From NCBI GenBank assembly GCA_913055915.1, contig CAJXKL010000013.1, positions 1 through 56,184 of the forward strand: a stretch of 56,184 nt of DNA, given 5' to 3'. The notes beneath the pieces are model-generated. The model was not told the origin of the DNA, made no database searches, and was given only the letters and a program-made list of their open reading frames with translations. A program made the position numbers and the translations under genes. Positions within the stretch are counted from its first letter, which is position 1, and each line of letters starts with the position of its first letter. This document shows positions 16,422 through 25,636 of this stretch, piece after piece. The stretch is from an uncultured Candidatus Nemicrothrix sp. (lineage in GTDB: Bacteria; Actinomycetota; Acidimicrobiia; Acidimicrobiales; MedAcidi-G1).

Positions 16422-17230
16422 CGGGCCCGACTGCTCCGATCCAGCCATGTCAGAACCGCCTCGACAACGCCGCCTCCAACCGAGAGGGCCTTGTCGGACA
16501 CCTCGTGAACTCCGCCGCCTGCTCCTGTTCTCCTCGGGTCCACGTCACCGACCTTCATTCCGGATGCGACCGTCGCGCCGTCCACGATCAGGCCGCGGAT
16601 GGTTCCTGTCAGGGCACCTCGGATTTCAACCCCAGACACCTTGCCCAGTGTGGCACCGGCCTCTACGAGATCACCGATGCTGTAGTTCCATATCACTTCC
16701 CCATCTGCGGGGGCCCTCAGCAGACGGTCGGAGCTCTTGCCACCGACCTCGCCGGGAACCCCGGTGTCAGTCGCTGCGGGCCCGTCCCATATGACCCGTC
16801 CCAGGCGGGGTCCGCGGAGTGTCTCCACCACAGCGTGGCAGTCGACACCGGCCACAAAGCCCGGTCCCAGTGCGACCACGAGGGAAGCGTCGTCGATGGT
16901 GGTGTCTAGGGTCTGCTTGGCCAGCCTGGAATCGATCACGACGGTGAGGGGAATGTCAGGCAGGTCGGGGCTGACCAGCACGGGCACTACCCCTGTTTCC
17001 GCCGTAGACACGAGCTCAGTTGCCAGGTCGACCCGGCGTGCACGCATGCCCTCGATTGTGATCTCACCGTCTGTGACGGCAGTCGACACCGCCACCGTGC
17101 GCCGCACGGCCAGCGGGCTGGCCAGCTCACACACGGCAACGGGAAAACCGGCCCTGTGGAGACGCAGGGCTGCCCCTGTGCCCAGGTCGCCGCCGCCACG
17201 AATGAGGCAGAGGTGGTCTCCGAACAACAA
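16418..17230 (-). CDS. yqeB: YqeB: selenium-dependent molybdenum hydroxylase maturation protein
   Basis: A protein of about 270 residues with the YqeB/EF2563 family pattern throughout: CLIRGGGDLGTGAALRLHRA, then ELASPLAVRRTVAVS, VVIDSRLAKQ, VALGPGFVAGVDCHAVVET, LGRVIWDG and a final KVGDVDPR. In published comparative genomics the family accompanies SelD and selenium-containing Mo hydroxylases and is thought to help install a labile selenium in the Mo site. I place the start at TTG 17230, 4 nt after the XdhC stop; the ATG at 17311 would add 27 residues with no family match. It is followed by an LLM gene with a 4-nt overlap. No selD is in this window. Confidence 0.85.
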   Translation of the reverse strand: MLFGDHLCLIRGGGDLGTGAALRLHRAGFPVAVCELASPLAVRRTVAVSTAVTDGEITIEGMRARRVDLATELVSTAETGVVPVLVSPDLPDIPLTVVIDSRLAKQTLDTTIDDASLVVALGPGFVAGVDCHAVVETLRGPRLGRVIWDGPAATDTGVPGEVGGKSSDRLLRAPADGEVIWNYSIGDLVEAGATLGKVSGVEIRGALTGTIRGLIVDGATVASGMKVGDVDPRRTGAGGGVHEVSDKALSVGGGVVEAVLTWLDRSSRAR

Positions 17231-17234
17231 GCTG

Positions 17235-18059
17235 TCAGTTCGCCGTGCTTCGGTCCCGGGCCACGATCTGGGCCATGACCGAGACGGCGATCTCCTCTGG
17301 GTTTTCGGCACCTAGGTCGAGGCCGATAGGGGAGGTGATCCGTCCCAGATCGTCAGATGTGGTGCCGAGTTCCCTGAGCCGTTGATGGGTCGTTTCCCAG
17401 CGCCTTGCGCTGCCCATCACCCCTATGGAGCCGACGTTCGTGGTCAGGAGACAGACGAGGCTCTCCACGTCGAGGTCGGTGTTGCGGGTGACCACTACCG
17501 CATGGTCGCGTGGAGTCAGGTCGACTTGTTCGACGGCCTCAGACACCGGTCCGACAACAACGAGGTCTGCAGCGGTCGGGTCGTCGAGGGTGCCGGGCCG
17601 GTCGTCGGTTGCCACTACCCGGTAGCCGAGCCAGTGGGCAAGGTCGGTGACCGCCCGGCCGATGTGGCCATAGCCGATGACCAGAATCATGCTTGGTGGC
17701 ATGTGGGGCTCCATGAGGATCGTGGCCCGGCCACCACATACGCCGGGGTCGCCGTCGCCGGGGTCTACGAGTTGGTAGTCCAGCAGACGCGGCGTTCCCT
17801 CGGCCAGACAGGCATCGGCCTCGGCGGCCACCCGGGCCTCCATCTCCCCACCACCGATGGATCCGATGCGCCGGCCGTCATCGGTGATGAGCATCTTCGA
17901 GCCGGCGTGGCGGGGCACCGACCTATCGGTGCTGATCACGGTGGCAAGCACGCCGGAGTGGCCATTGGCCAACAGGTTCACGAGATCGCTCAGGACGTGG
18001 GCTTCGGCGGTTTGTCCGGGCAGGCGAGCGGTTACCCGGCCCGCAGGGATGGCTGTCAC
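17235..18059 (-). CDS. xdhC: XdhC/CoxF-family molybdenum cofactor maturation protein
   Basis: A 274-residue two-domain XdhC protein. The N-terminal XdhC/CoxI domain carries SVPRHAGSKMLITDDG and IGSIGGGEMEA, then VCGGRATILMEP. The C-terminal half is a Rossmann domain (MILVIGYGHIGRAVTDLA). XdhC binds the Mo cofactor, promotes its sulfuration and delivers it to xanthine dehydrogenase-type apoenzymes. The GTG at 18059 overlaps the preceding amidohydrolase stop by 4 nt (GTGA); the longer frame to 18278 is antisense-like noise. Its place between the Fe-S-less Mo enzyme and YqeB suggests it serves that enzyme and perhaps the two plus-strand hydroxylases. Confidence 0.86.
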   Translation of the reverse strand: MTAIPAGRVTARLPGQTAEAHVLSDLVNLLANGHSGVLATVISTDRSVPRHAGSKMLITDDGRRIGSIGGGEMEARVAAEADACLAEGTPRLLDYQLVDPGDGDPGVCGGRATILMEPHMPPSMILVIGYGHIGRAVTDLAHWLGYRVVATDDRPGTLDDPTAADLVVVGPVSEAVEQVDLTPRDHAVVVTRNTDLDVESLVCLLTTNVGSIGVMGSARRWETTHQRLRELGTTSDDLGRITSPIGLDLGAENPEEIAVSVMAQIVARDRSTAN

Positions 18060-19384
18060 CGGATCTCCCAGAGTCGAGTTGCCTGTTCGTGCAGCCTCGC
18101 CACCTGGGCCTCGGGATCTGAGTCGATCACCTCTGCATTCCGTACCCTCCAACTGCCGGCAACCATTACCGACTCGACATGGTGCCCGCTCCTCGACAGT
18201 ACGATCTGGCCGATCAGGTTGCCCGCGTTGACCGGTGTCGGGAAGGCTCCGTCCAGCAACTGCATGTCGGCAGACCATCCGGGCTCAAGGCGGCCGACAC
18301 GATCCAGCCCCAGGGCGCGGGCACCGCCGACGGTCGCCATTTCGAGGACCTGTGAGGCCGGCATCACACCCGGATCGCGGAGCCTGGCCTTGTGAATGAG
18401 GAACGCACCCCGCATGACCTCGTAGAGGTCGTTCACATAGCCGTCGGATCCGAGGCCCACGGTTACGCCGGCATCCAGTAGTTCAGGTACCGGGGCGATG
18501 CCGCCACCGACCTCGCAATTGGCGAGCGGCATGTGTGAGCACCTGATGTCGCGCTCCACGATCAGGTCGAACTCGGAAGGGGAGAGGTGCACGCACTGCG
18601 ATGCCAGGAAGTTGGGGCCGGCCACCCCCAGGTGGTCGTAGTGCTCGACCGTACGGCGTCCCCTGTGCTCAGCACACCACTCGCCTTCGTGGACACCCTC
18701 GTTGCAGTGGACGTGCAACAGGACCTCGTTGTCGACCGCCAGTTCGTGGGCCTGTCTGATGAAGTCGTCAGAGCAGGTGAAGGTGGTGTGCGTGCACATG
18801 ATCCCTGAGGTCAGTCCACCATCCCTGCAGGCGTCGATCATCGCCAGGTTCTCCCGAAGGCCCATCTGCCCGGTCTCCGGTCCTGAGCGTTCGGTGGCCT
18901 CGAAGCTCAGGATTCCCCTGAGCCCCCGCCTGTCCACGATGTCCTTTTCTGCCAGCAGGGCATCGGGAAGGGATGCCGGTGCCTCGAGGATGTCGAGGAA
19001 GGTCGTGGTTCCCGACAGGAGCATCTCGGTGCACACCCAGTCGGTGGCTACCGTGACCATCATGTGGTCCAGGCGGTCCTCGACCTGAGGCCACCAGAAG
19101 TCTTCGAGGAACGGCCAGAAACCGGTAGGTGCCGATCCCGTCGGGATTCCGTGTGCCAGTACCCCGTACATGTGGACGTGCGAGTTCACGAAGCCGGGCA
19201 TGAGGATTCGGCCCGGGGTGGCCAGCACCTCATCATCGGGATACTGCACCACCAGGTCGGGGTTGGGGCCGACAGCGTCCACCAGGTTGTCGACGACCCT
19301 GACCCCCCAGCCGGGTCTGGGTTGGCTACGGGCATCGGCTACCAGCCAGTCCGGCTGGATCAGGAGGCCACGCCCGGCACCCAT
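18056..19384 (-). CDS. amidohydrolase (TrzA/AtzB/SsnA group)
   Basis: A 442-residue metal-dependent hydrolase. The barrel metal ligands are visible in MPGFVNSHVHMYGVLAHG, LLHVHCNEG, QCVHLSP and GLGSDGYVND, and the late EMATVGGARALGLD segment completes the family layout. Members deaminate or dechlorinate N-heterocycles (triazines, guanine, adenosine-type compounds). It lies 2 nt downstream of the Fe-S-less Mo hydroxylase and overlaps xdhC by 4 nt. A specific substrate cannot be read from the sequence; an 8-oxo or 2-amino purine-like ring would fit the context. Confidence 0.83.
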   Translation of the reverse strand: MGAGRGLLIQPDWLVADARSQPRPGWGVRVVDNLVDAVGPNPDLVVQYPDDEVLATPGRILMPGFVNSHVHMYGVLAHGIPTGSAPTGFWPFLEDFWWPQVEDRLDHMMVTVATDWVCTEMLLSGTTTFLDILEAPASLPDALLAEKDIVDRRGLRGILSFEATERSGPETGQMGLRENLAMIDACRDGGLTSGIMCTHTTFTCSDDFIRQAHELAVDNEVLLHVHCNEGVHEGEWCAEHRGRRTVEHYDHLGVAGPNFLASQCVHLSPSEFDLIVERDIRCSHMPLANCEVGGGIAPVPELLDAGVTVGLGSDGYVNDLYEVMRGAFLIHKARLRDPGVMPASQVLEMATVGGARALGLDRVGRLEPGWSADMQLLDGAFPTPVNAGNLIGQIVLSRSGHHVESVMVAGSWRVRNAEVIDSDPEAQVARLHEQATRLWEIR

Positions 19385-19386
19385 GC

Positions 19387-22308
19387 TCAGGCGTCGTTGA
19401 GCGCCCGGTGTACCCGTTCAGGTGTGAAGGGCAGGTCGTTTATCCGGGTGCCGGTGGCATTGGCAATGGCGTTGCGAAGCGCTGGGGCCACGCCGTCCTT
19501 GGGAATCTCGGCGACGGCCTTGGCGCCGAAGGGTCCGGTCTCCTCCATTGTCTGGATGAGGAAGACCTCGGTGTGTGGCATTTCGTCGGCCGTGTAGATC
19601 CTGTACGGTCCGAACGACGGGTTCACCATGGTTCCGTCGTCGTCGAGGACGATCTCCTCGCAGTGCGCATACCCGAGGGCCTGGAGCATGCCGCCCTCCA
19701 CCTGGCCGCTGGCTGTGATCGGGTTGATCGCCACTCCACAGTCGACGGCCATGACCATCGAGGTGACGGTGACCTGGCCGGTCTGGATGTCGACCTCAGC
19801 CTCGATGAACTGTGCGGCGAACGGTGGCGGGCAGTCGGGGGACACGTGTGAGGCGGTTCCCATGATCTGTTCCTGCTCGTTGAGGTGCAGCGAGTCCAGC
19901 GCGACCTCTTCGAGGGTCACGGAGCGGCCATCGGCCGTCCATGCCCTGCGGTCGCGGAGCTCGATCGAACCGGGTGTGTCGACTTTGAGGAGCATGGCGG
20001 CCCGCTCACGGAGCCTTACAGCTACGACCTCAGCCGCCTTCTTGACGGCGGTTCCCGAGATGTAGGTGGTGCTCGAGGCGTAGGCGCCGGTGTCGAACGG
20101 TGTCATGTCCGTGTCGGAGGAGTAGATGATGATGTGGTCGAGAGGTACACCCAGGACCTCGGCTGCGATCTGAGCCAACACCGTGTCGGCCCCGGTTCCG
20201 AGGTCGGTGGCACCCACCAGCAGGTTGAATGACCCGTCGTCGTTCAACTTGATGCTGGCGCCTCCCATGTCGAGGAAGGGGATGGCCGTTCCGTGCATGC
20301 AGAAGGCGAAGCCCAGGCCACGCCTTATGTGCGGGCGGTCGGCGGGGGCACGCCAGTCCGGGTCGTTGCGGCGGTGCCAGGAGATCGCACGCATCCCCTG
20401 GGCCACGCATTCCTCGATACCGCTGGATTCAACGGTCGGGTACTCGTCGAACTCCTCGTCGCTGGTTCCACCCTCGCCGAGGTGCGGAGCGATGTTCATC
20501 TCGTCACCGACCTTCACCCAGTTCTGCCGGCGGAACCCGATGGGGTCCATCCCAAGGTCGTCGGCGATGTCCTCCATGTGGGACTCGAGGGCGAAGAGTG
20601 CCTGTGGGGCGCCATAGCCCCGGTAGGCGCCGGGTACGGGGATGTTGGTGTACACGACGTCACAGTTGAACGCCTTGTTGTCACAGTTGTACGAGGTGAG
20701 GCCGCGCAGGCCGCTGACGATCTGGACCGTGAAACCGTGGGCACCGTAGGGGCCCGTGTTTCCCACAAGCGTCATGTCCTGGGCCACGAGCGTTCCGTTG
20801 GCGGCCACACCGGTCCTGTACGTGATGGTCTGGGGATGCCTGGTGCGGCTGGCGAAGAACTCCTCCGCCCTGGTCAACTCCAGTTGCACGGGGCGGTGCG
20901 TGGCGATGGCCAGGTGGGCGGCGATGTCCTCGATCAGCATCTCCTGCTTGGCACCGAAGCCACCTCCGATACGCGGCTTGATTACGCGGATGTCCTTGAT
21001 CTCCATGTCGATGAGCGGTGCCAGCATCCGGCGGGCGTGGAACGGAACCTGCGTCGCGGTCCGGACGACCATGCGTTCGTCTGAGTCCAGCCAGGCAACG
21101 GAGATGTGCGGTTCGATCGGGCACTGCTGAACCTGGTGCACGCGGAAGGTCTGTTCGTAGACGTGGTCTGCAGCTTCCAGGGCAGCCTCTACGTCGCCCC
21201 TGTGCGCGTGCAACCGGTGGACGACGTTGTGCTCCCGGTCGGCGATATCGGTGGTGTCCTCCTCGGCGTGGATCACCGGAGCGCCATCAAGGCGTGTCTC
21301 CAACTCGTCGAACACGGCTGGCAGCACCTCGTAGGCGACATCGATGAGGCGGCAGGCCTCGGCTGCGATCTCCGGGGTGTCGGCTGCCACGGCCGCCACC
21401 CTGTCGCCCACGTGGCGGACAACGTTGTCGAAGCTGACCTGGTCGTGGGGCTTCGGGTTCGGGTAGGACTGGCCACCCGAGGCGTACTTCACGCGGGCCG
21501 TGTTCTCGTGGTGGATGACGGCGTGGACTCCCGGAAGGGCGCGGGCGGCCGAGTCGTCTATGGAGGTGATCCGGGCATGAGCATGTGGGCTGCGCAGGAC
21601 CTTGGCGTGGAGCAGGCCCCTCATCTCGTAGTCGGCCGTGAACGCCGGGTTTCCCTTGACGAGGCGCACCGCATCCACCTTGACCTCCGGGTGGCCGACA
21701 ACGGCCATCTCGGGGACATCGGGTGAGGGCACTACACGTGGCACCGCAGCGGGGGCATCGGGAGCCGGGTCGTCGTCAGCCACCTCGACCGCGTTCACGC
21801 CGTCGGTCATGGGTTTGAGCACCAGAGGTTCGAAGGCCTCGACATCGTCGCCGCGTAGCAGGGCAGCGGCCTGGCGTATGGCGGCAACAGGTTTCACGTA
21901 TGCCGTTTCGCGGTCGAGGATGCCGGACAGCATGTCCCTGATGTCGGCCTCGGACGGGTTGGGGTCATGTTCGAGGAGGGCAAGCGTTCCGAGGATCATG
22001 GAGCCGACCGAGTAGCCGGACTGCATTGCGCCAGTGGCCGTGAAGGCCTCCTGAAGGGGGTGGAGGCCGCGTTCGGTGTTGAGCGACTCCAGCGTGGTCA
22101 CTTCGTGTCCATCGGCCTGGGCAGCCAACACGACGTCAGCGCTGGCGAGGTTTCCGTCGACGAGCACGGCTGCGGCGCCCGTCTCTCCTGAGGTGGAACC
22201 GAACCTGACGCTGGCCATGCCCTCGCGTCGGAGCAGGGTAAGGAGGGTGTCATGGACGGTACAGCCGAAGGTCCGGTCAGTGCCGTTGAGCCGTAGGGAT
22301 ACCTGCAT
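19387..22308 (-). CDS. fused Mo hydroxylase with all eight [2Fe-2S] cysteines lost
   Basis: A 973-residue xanthine dehydrogenase-family fusion. Residues 1-150 align with the [2Fe-2S] subunit fold (GETGAAAVLVDG, TTLESL, GLHPLQEAF), but every cluster ligand is replaced: S38, T43, A46 and D58 for the first cluster, and S97, S100, D132 and E134 for the second. The only Cys there is C16, not a ligand position. The Mo-binding part looks intact: IGGGFGAKQEM, PGAYRGYGAPQA, DLGTGADTVLAQIAAE, AYASSTTYISG and FGAKAVAEIP with the catalytic Glu at E934. It is coupled to an FAD-subunit-like gene (TGATG) and co-transcribed with XdhC and YqeB. It may be a non-redox or unusually wired Mo enzyme; a pseudoenzyme is possible. 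Confidence 0.9.
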   Translation of the reverse strand: MQVSLRLNGTDRTFGCTVHDTLLTLLRREGMASVRFGSTSGETGAAAVLVDGNLASADVVLAAQADGHEVTTLESLNTERGLHPLQEAFTATGAMQSGYSVGSMILGTLALLEHDPNPSEADIRDMLSGILDRETAYVKPVAAIRQAAALLRGDDVEAFEPLVLKPMTDGVNAVEVADDDPAPDAPAAVPRVVPSPDVPEMAVVGHPEVKVDAVRLVKGNPAFTADYEMRGLLHAKVLRSPHAHARITSIDDSAARALPGVHAVIHHENTARVKYASGGQSYPNPKPHDQVSFDNVVRHVGDRVAAVAADTPEIAAEACRLIDVAYEVLPAVFDELETRLDGAPVIHAEEDTTDIADREHNVVHRLHAHRGDVEAALEAADHVYEQTFRVHQVQQCPIEPHISVAWLDSDERMVVRTATQVPFHARRMLAPLIDMEIKDIRVIKPRIGGGFGAKQEMLIEDIAAHLAIATHRPVQLELTRAEEFFASRTRHPQTITYRTGVAANGTLVAQDMTLVGNTGPYGAHGFTVQIVSGLRGLTSYNCDNKAFNCDVVYTNIPVPGAYRGYGAPQALFALESHMEDIADDLGMDPIGFRRQNWVKVGDEMNIAPHLGEGGTSDEEFDEYPTVESSGIEECVAQGMRAISWHRRNDPDWRAPADRPHIRRGLGFAFCMHGTAIPFLDMGGASIKLNDDGSFNLLVGATDLGTGADTVLAQIAAEVLGVPLDHIIIYSSDTDMTPFDTGAYASSTTYISGTAVKKAAEVVAVRLRERAAMLLKVDTPGSIELRDRRAWTADGRSVTLEEVALDSLHLNEQEQIMGTASHVSPDCPPPFAAQFIEAEVDIQTGQVTVTSMVMAVDCGVAINPITASGQVEGGMLQALGYAHCEEIVLDDDGTMVNPSFGPYRIYTADEMPHTEVFLIQTMEETGPFGAKAVAEIPKDGVAPALRNAIANATGTRINDLPFTPERVHRALNDA

Positions 22309-23048
22309 CAGGATGCACCGCCCAGTGAGGCCAGTGCCCTGTCGGTCAGGACCGAGGTGAGGTGGAGGCGGTAGTCGGTGCTGCCCCTGAAATCGCCGGT
22401 CGGTTCAAGGCCCGAGGTCGGATCGGCCGGGTCGACCAGTACTGGGGTGGATGCCACCCCGGTGAGGGCGACCGTTGTCAACCCTCCGGTTCGGCGGGCG
22501 GTCGCTGAGACGATCGGCGTGTCCGAGGGTGTGCGACCCGCTGCCTCATGGGCAGTTGTGCCTCCGATAGAGAGGGAGACAGCCGTGATCAACCGACCCT
22601 CGCAAGGTCCGTTGGCCGAAAGGGCATTGGCCAGTGGGGCACCGCCGGTGCCGTCGGGCCCGGCTACATGGATCTCGGCGTTGTGTACTAGCAGCGCCGC
22701 CAGAAGGACGCTGTCGGGGTCGCCGACTGCGACGGTTCCGCCGACGGTGGCGAGGGTCCGGAGCGTGCTCGGCAACTCGGCCCTGGCGGCATCACTGACA
22801 ACTGGCGGGACACTTCCGTCCTGCCTCAGGTCTTGGAGGGTGACCATCGCTCCCAGTTCGATCCGATCATCGGCCACCGAGATGGCGGTCATCCCGAGGC
22901 CCTGCAGATCGACCATTCCCACCGGTGTGGGGTCATCGTCGGCGTTTAGGAGCGTTCCGCCGGCGAGGGCCACGTTGCCCTCTACGGCAAGCAGGGCAAG
23001 GGCCTGTTCGACGGTGCCTGGACGGTGATAACTAGTTGCTCGCGACAT
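22308..23048 (-). CDS. shortened FAD-binding (CoxM-type) subunit
   Basis: A 246-residue relative of the FAD subunit of Mo hydroxylases, about 40 residues shorter than its neighbour family member at 2919. The first flavin motif is altered and shortened (AGGTLLNADDDP instead of AGGTDLM...), and the second reads LATVGGTVAVGDPDSV, where the usual Asn of GGN is Thr. Whether it still binds FAD is uncertain. GGAGG lies 3 nt before its ATG. It overlaps the start of the Fe-S-less Mo subunit by one base, so the two are surely made together. It begins the seven-gene minus operon ending at 14752. Confidence 0.75.
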   Translation of the reverse strand: MSRATSYHRPGTVEQALALLAVEGNVALAGGTLLNADDDPTPVGMVDLQGLGMTAISVADDRIELGAMVTLQDLRQDGSVPPVVSDAARAELPSTLRTLATVGGTVAVGDPDSVLLAALLVHNAEIHVAGPDGTGGAPLANALSANGPCEGRLITAVSLSIGGTTAHEAAGRTPSDTPIVSATARRTGGLTTVALTGVASTPVLVDPADPTSGLEPTGDFRGSTDYRLHLTSVLTDRALASLGGAS

Positions 23049-23188
23049 TGCCCTCCAACCCTCGTTCGTGCGGGTTGTTGTGGGCTCTCCCGTGGATACG
23101 CCAGGCGGTCGAGCAGGTGATTCGAAATGTGACCCGACGATAGCACCGGTCCCCGGCCACGCACTTGTCGTAACGGTCCGCTCAGGCT
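23049..23188 (-). promoter_or_regulatory. upstream region of the Fe-S-less Mo hydroxylase operon
   Basis: A 140-nt gap between two minus-strand operons. On the minus strand a TATCGT (23142-23137) is the best -10-like hexamer, about 90 nt before the ATG, and no clear -35 is present. I see no strong palindrome. A promoter here is inferred from the layout. Confidence 0.3.
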
Positions 23189-24556
23189 CTAGGCGATCCT
23201 CGTGGAGATGCCTGCCCTGCGAAACACCCTGCGGGCGACATCGGTGGCACGGGCGATGGCGGCATTCTCGTTGACGGTGGTCATCTCCTGGTTGTGGATC
23301 AGGACCCGGCCGTCGACCATTACGTGAACGACGTCTCGTGGTGATGCGCAGTAGACGAGAGCCGACGGAACCCGATGGACGGGTCCGGCGAACGGGGTCT
23401 CCAGGTTGACAACGACCAGGTCGGCCTTCATCCCGGGCTGAATGGAACCCAGGTCATCGGGGCGACCCATCGCCGATGCACCGCCCCTGCAGGCCATTGA
23501 CAGGATCTCCTCCGGTTGGAGGACCGTGGCGTCGAGGCGGTTCACCTTCTGGAGGAGCACGGTCGCCTTGCAGGCCTCGAACATGTCCTGGCGGTTGTTG
23601 CTGCCGGGCCCGTCGGTGGCCAGGGCGACGGTGATGCCCAGGTCGAGCATCTCCCGGATCCTGGCGACACCGGATGCCAGGTACATGTTGGAGACCGGGC
23701 AGTGGACGACCATTGCACCGCTCTGTGCAATCAGGTCCAGCTCTGAATCGTCCAGCCAGACCGAGTGCGCCAACTGGAGGTCGGGGCCGAGCACCCCAAG
23801 GGCATCCAGCCACGGGACATGTCGCTGGCCTCTCTCCTCCAGGTTCATCTCCACCTCGACGGATGTCTCGGCGCAGTGGAGATGGGTAGATCCACCCCAT
23901 GACCTGCACGCCGACACGGTTGAGTTCATTGCCTCGTCGGAGCAGCCCCATGGGATGAGCGGAGCGAGGCCGACGCTGATCCTCCCATCCATTGCGCCGT
24001 GCCATGTCTCACGTACGGGTCGTATCCGGTCGATCACGGTGTCGGCAGATTCGGTGAGGGGTGGGTGGTAGTTCCGGTCGGCCCATCCGCTGGCAAGAAC
24101 GAACCTCACTCCGACCTCAGCAGCGGCACGGCAGACAGCGTCATCGATGCCCGGCGCGCCGTGAATGTACTGGTGGTCGACGATCGACGTTGCACCGCCG
24201 CGCAGGTTCTCGATCATGCCGAGTGTCGCCGCGGCATGGGCGGCCTCGGCATCCAGCTCGGTTGCTCCCGGCCAGATGCAGTCCCGCAACCACTCCAGGA
24301 GCGGCTTGTCGTCGGCAAGGCCCCTGAAGAGGGTCTGGAAGAGATGGGTATGGCCGTTGACCATGCCTGGCATCACCGCGCTGCCCGATGCATCCAGGAC
24401 CAACTCGGCTGATCGGCGGGCTTCGGCCGGGGGTTCGCCTGTTCCGGTATCGGCGATCAGGTCATTGTCGACGAGCACCCAACCCGGGTCCAGAACACGA
24501 CCCTCGTCGTCCACGGTGACGACGGCACCCCCCGTGATCAGCGTTGGGGGGATCAC
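23189..24556 (-). CDS. amidohydrolase (TrzA/AtzB/MtaD-like deaminase)
   Basis: A 455-residue metal-dependent hydrolase with a full-length architecture: N-terminal strands ([16 protein letters not shown]), [50 protein letters not shown] and [15 protein letters not shown], then the closing beta-sandwich strands. The group includes S-adenosylhomocysteine/5'-methylthioadenosine deaminase, TrzA and 8-oxoguanine deaminase. It is coupled by a 4-nt overlap to the LLM gene at 24553-25578. The deaminase-plus-LLM pairing repeats the one at 12421-14734, which suggests two parallel modules for related substrates. Confidence 0.84.
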   Translation of the reverse strand: MIPPTLITGGAVVTVDDEGRVLDPGWVLVDNDLIADTGTGEPPAEARRSAELVLDASGSAVMPGMVNGHTHLFQTLFRGLADDKPLLEWLRDCIWPGATELDAEAAHAAATLGMIENLRGGATSIVDHQYIHGAPGIDDAVCRAAAEVGVRFVLASGWADRNYHPPLTESADTVIDRIRPVRETWHGAMDGRISVGLAPLIPWGCSDEAMNSTVSACRSWGGSTHLHCAETSVEVEMNLEERGQRHVPWLDALGVLGPDLQLAHSVWLDDSELDLIAQSGAMVVHCPVSNMYLASGVARIREMLDLGITVALATDGPGSNNRQDMFEACKATVLLQKVNRLDATVLQPEEILSMACRGGASAMGRPDDLGSIQPGMKADLVVVNLETPFAGPVHRVPSALVYCASPRDVVHVMVDGRVLIHNQEMTTVNENAAIARATDVARRVFRRAGISTRIA

Positions 24557-25578
24557 GGTTTCCAGTCGGAGAAGGCGTCGATCACGGGAACCATGTCATC
24601 CATGAGCGGATAGAGGATTGGGCAGGTGACCCCAGCGTCTACGTATTCCGCCACCGTGTCACGACACTGGGTTGCGGTTCCGACCGCCATCAGGGACCGG
24701 GCCAGATCGTCGGGGATGAGGTCGGCGGCCCGTCGGTAGTCGGCCTCGGTGGCAGGCCAGCCGACCACCTCCTTGACGCGGTCCACCAGCTCGGGGTCTG
24801 CCCCACTGGCCTCCATGATGTGTGGCTCCGTGCCGAGGTAGTAGGCGACCAGCGACCTTCCCGTCCGGACCGCTTCATCCGGGTCGTCGTCGGACAGCGA
24901 GCAGACGAGCAGCTCGGGACGGTCCACGTCGTCTATGGACCGGCCGACCCTGTCTGCTCCCGCCTCGACGCGGGCCACGGCCTCCCGGACGTAGTCGGGC
25001 GTAACCACGTAGTTGAGGATGACACCGTCACAGATCTCGCCAGCCAACTCCAGCATCTTCGGGCCAGTGGCACCCAGGTAGATCGGGATGTCGCGCGGGC
25101 CGGCGTCGCCGTATGCCACGTCCAGGCTCACCCTGTCCAGGTTCACGAACTCGCCCCTGTAGCTGACCTCTTCCATGGTGAAGAGTTGTCGGATCGACTC
25201 GATGTTCTCGCGCATGGCCTTCAGGGGTCGGCGTCGGTTCTCGCCGACCCTGGACGTGATCGGCTCCCACCACGCACCAAGGCCCAGCATCACCCGGCTG
25301 GCCCCGTCGGCGGCCGGCCCGGCCAACTCCCACATGGTGCTCCACGTGGCGGCGATGATCGCCGGGTTCCTGGTCCAGATCGGAAGCACCCCGGATCCGA
25401 CACGGACAGTGCTGGTTTCGGCCAGGAGGGCGCTCATCATCACCACACAGTCTCGGGCCAGCCTGGTGTCGGCCTGCCATATCTCGGTGATTCCCCGCTC
25501 CTCGGCGTAACGGGCCATCTCCAACTCGTAGGAGATCGGGTGCTTGTCCTGGAGGTAGAGGGCGATCCTGGGAGCCAT
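24553..25578 (-). CDS. LLM-class flavin (F420-type) oxidoreductase, paralogue pair A
   Basis: A 341-residue LLM protein, the paralogue of the 12421 gene ([55 protein letters not shown], ending [20 protein letters not shown]). The ATG at 25578 is fixed by a TAGCGT -10 hexamer exactly 8 nt upstream, so I discard the 36-residue extension to 25686. It is divergent from the Rid-family gene across a mirrored promoter pair and is co-transcribed with the amidohydrolase at 23189. Confidence 0.83.
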   Translation of the reverse strand: MAPRIALYLQDKHPISYELEMARYAEERGITEIWQADTRLARDCVVMMSALLAETSTVRVGSGVLPIWTRNPAIIAATWSTMWELAGPAADGASRVMLGLGAWWEPITSRVGENRRRPLKAMRENIESIRQLFTMEEVSYRGEFVNLDRVSLDVAYGDAGPRDIPIYLGATGPKMLELAGEICDGVILNYVVTPDYVREAVARVEAGADRVGRSIDDVDRPELLVCSLSDDDPDEAVRTGRSLVAYYLGTEPHIMEASGADPELVDRVKEVVGWPATEADYRRAADLIPDDLARSLMAVGTATQCRDTVAEYVDAGVTCPILYPLMDDMVPVIDAFSDWKP

Positions 25579-25586
25579 GGCTGGCA

Positions 25587-25628
25587 ACGCTAGCCCGGCG
25601 GTCCTTTCCGGCTTCATCCGGCTAGCGT
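25587..25628. promoter_or_regulatory. mirror-image leaderless promoter pair (LLM / Rid protein)
   Basis: CGCTAGCC (25588-25595) and GGCTAGCG (25620-25627) form an 8-bp inverted repeat with a 24-nt spacer. Each arm contributes GGCTAGCGT, giving a TAGCGT -10 on each strand with exactly 8 nt to the ATG (25578 minus, 25637 plus). The arms may also be the half-sites of one regulator controlling both directions. Confidence 0.6.
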
Positions 25629-25636
25629 CCGCTCTC

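Noticed and set aside
16418-22308. Selenocysteine (in-frame TGA) in the YqeB-linked enzymes
   Set aside because: No frame needs an internal TGA to be complete; selenium in this system is proposed as a cofactor ligand, not selenocysteine.
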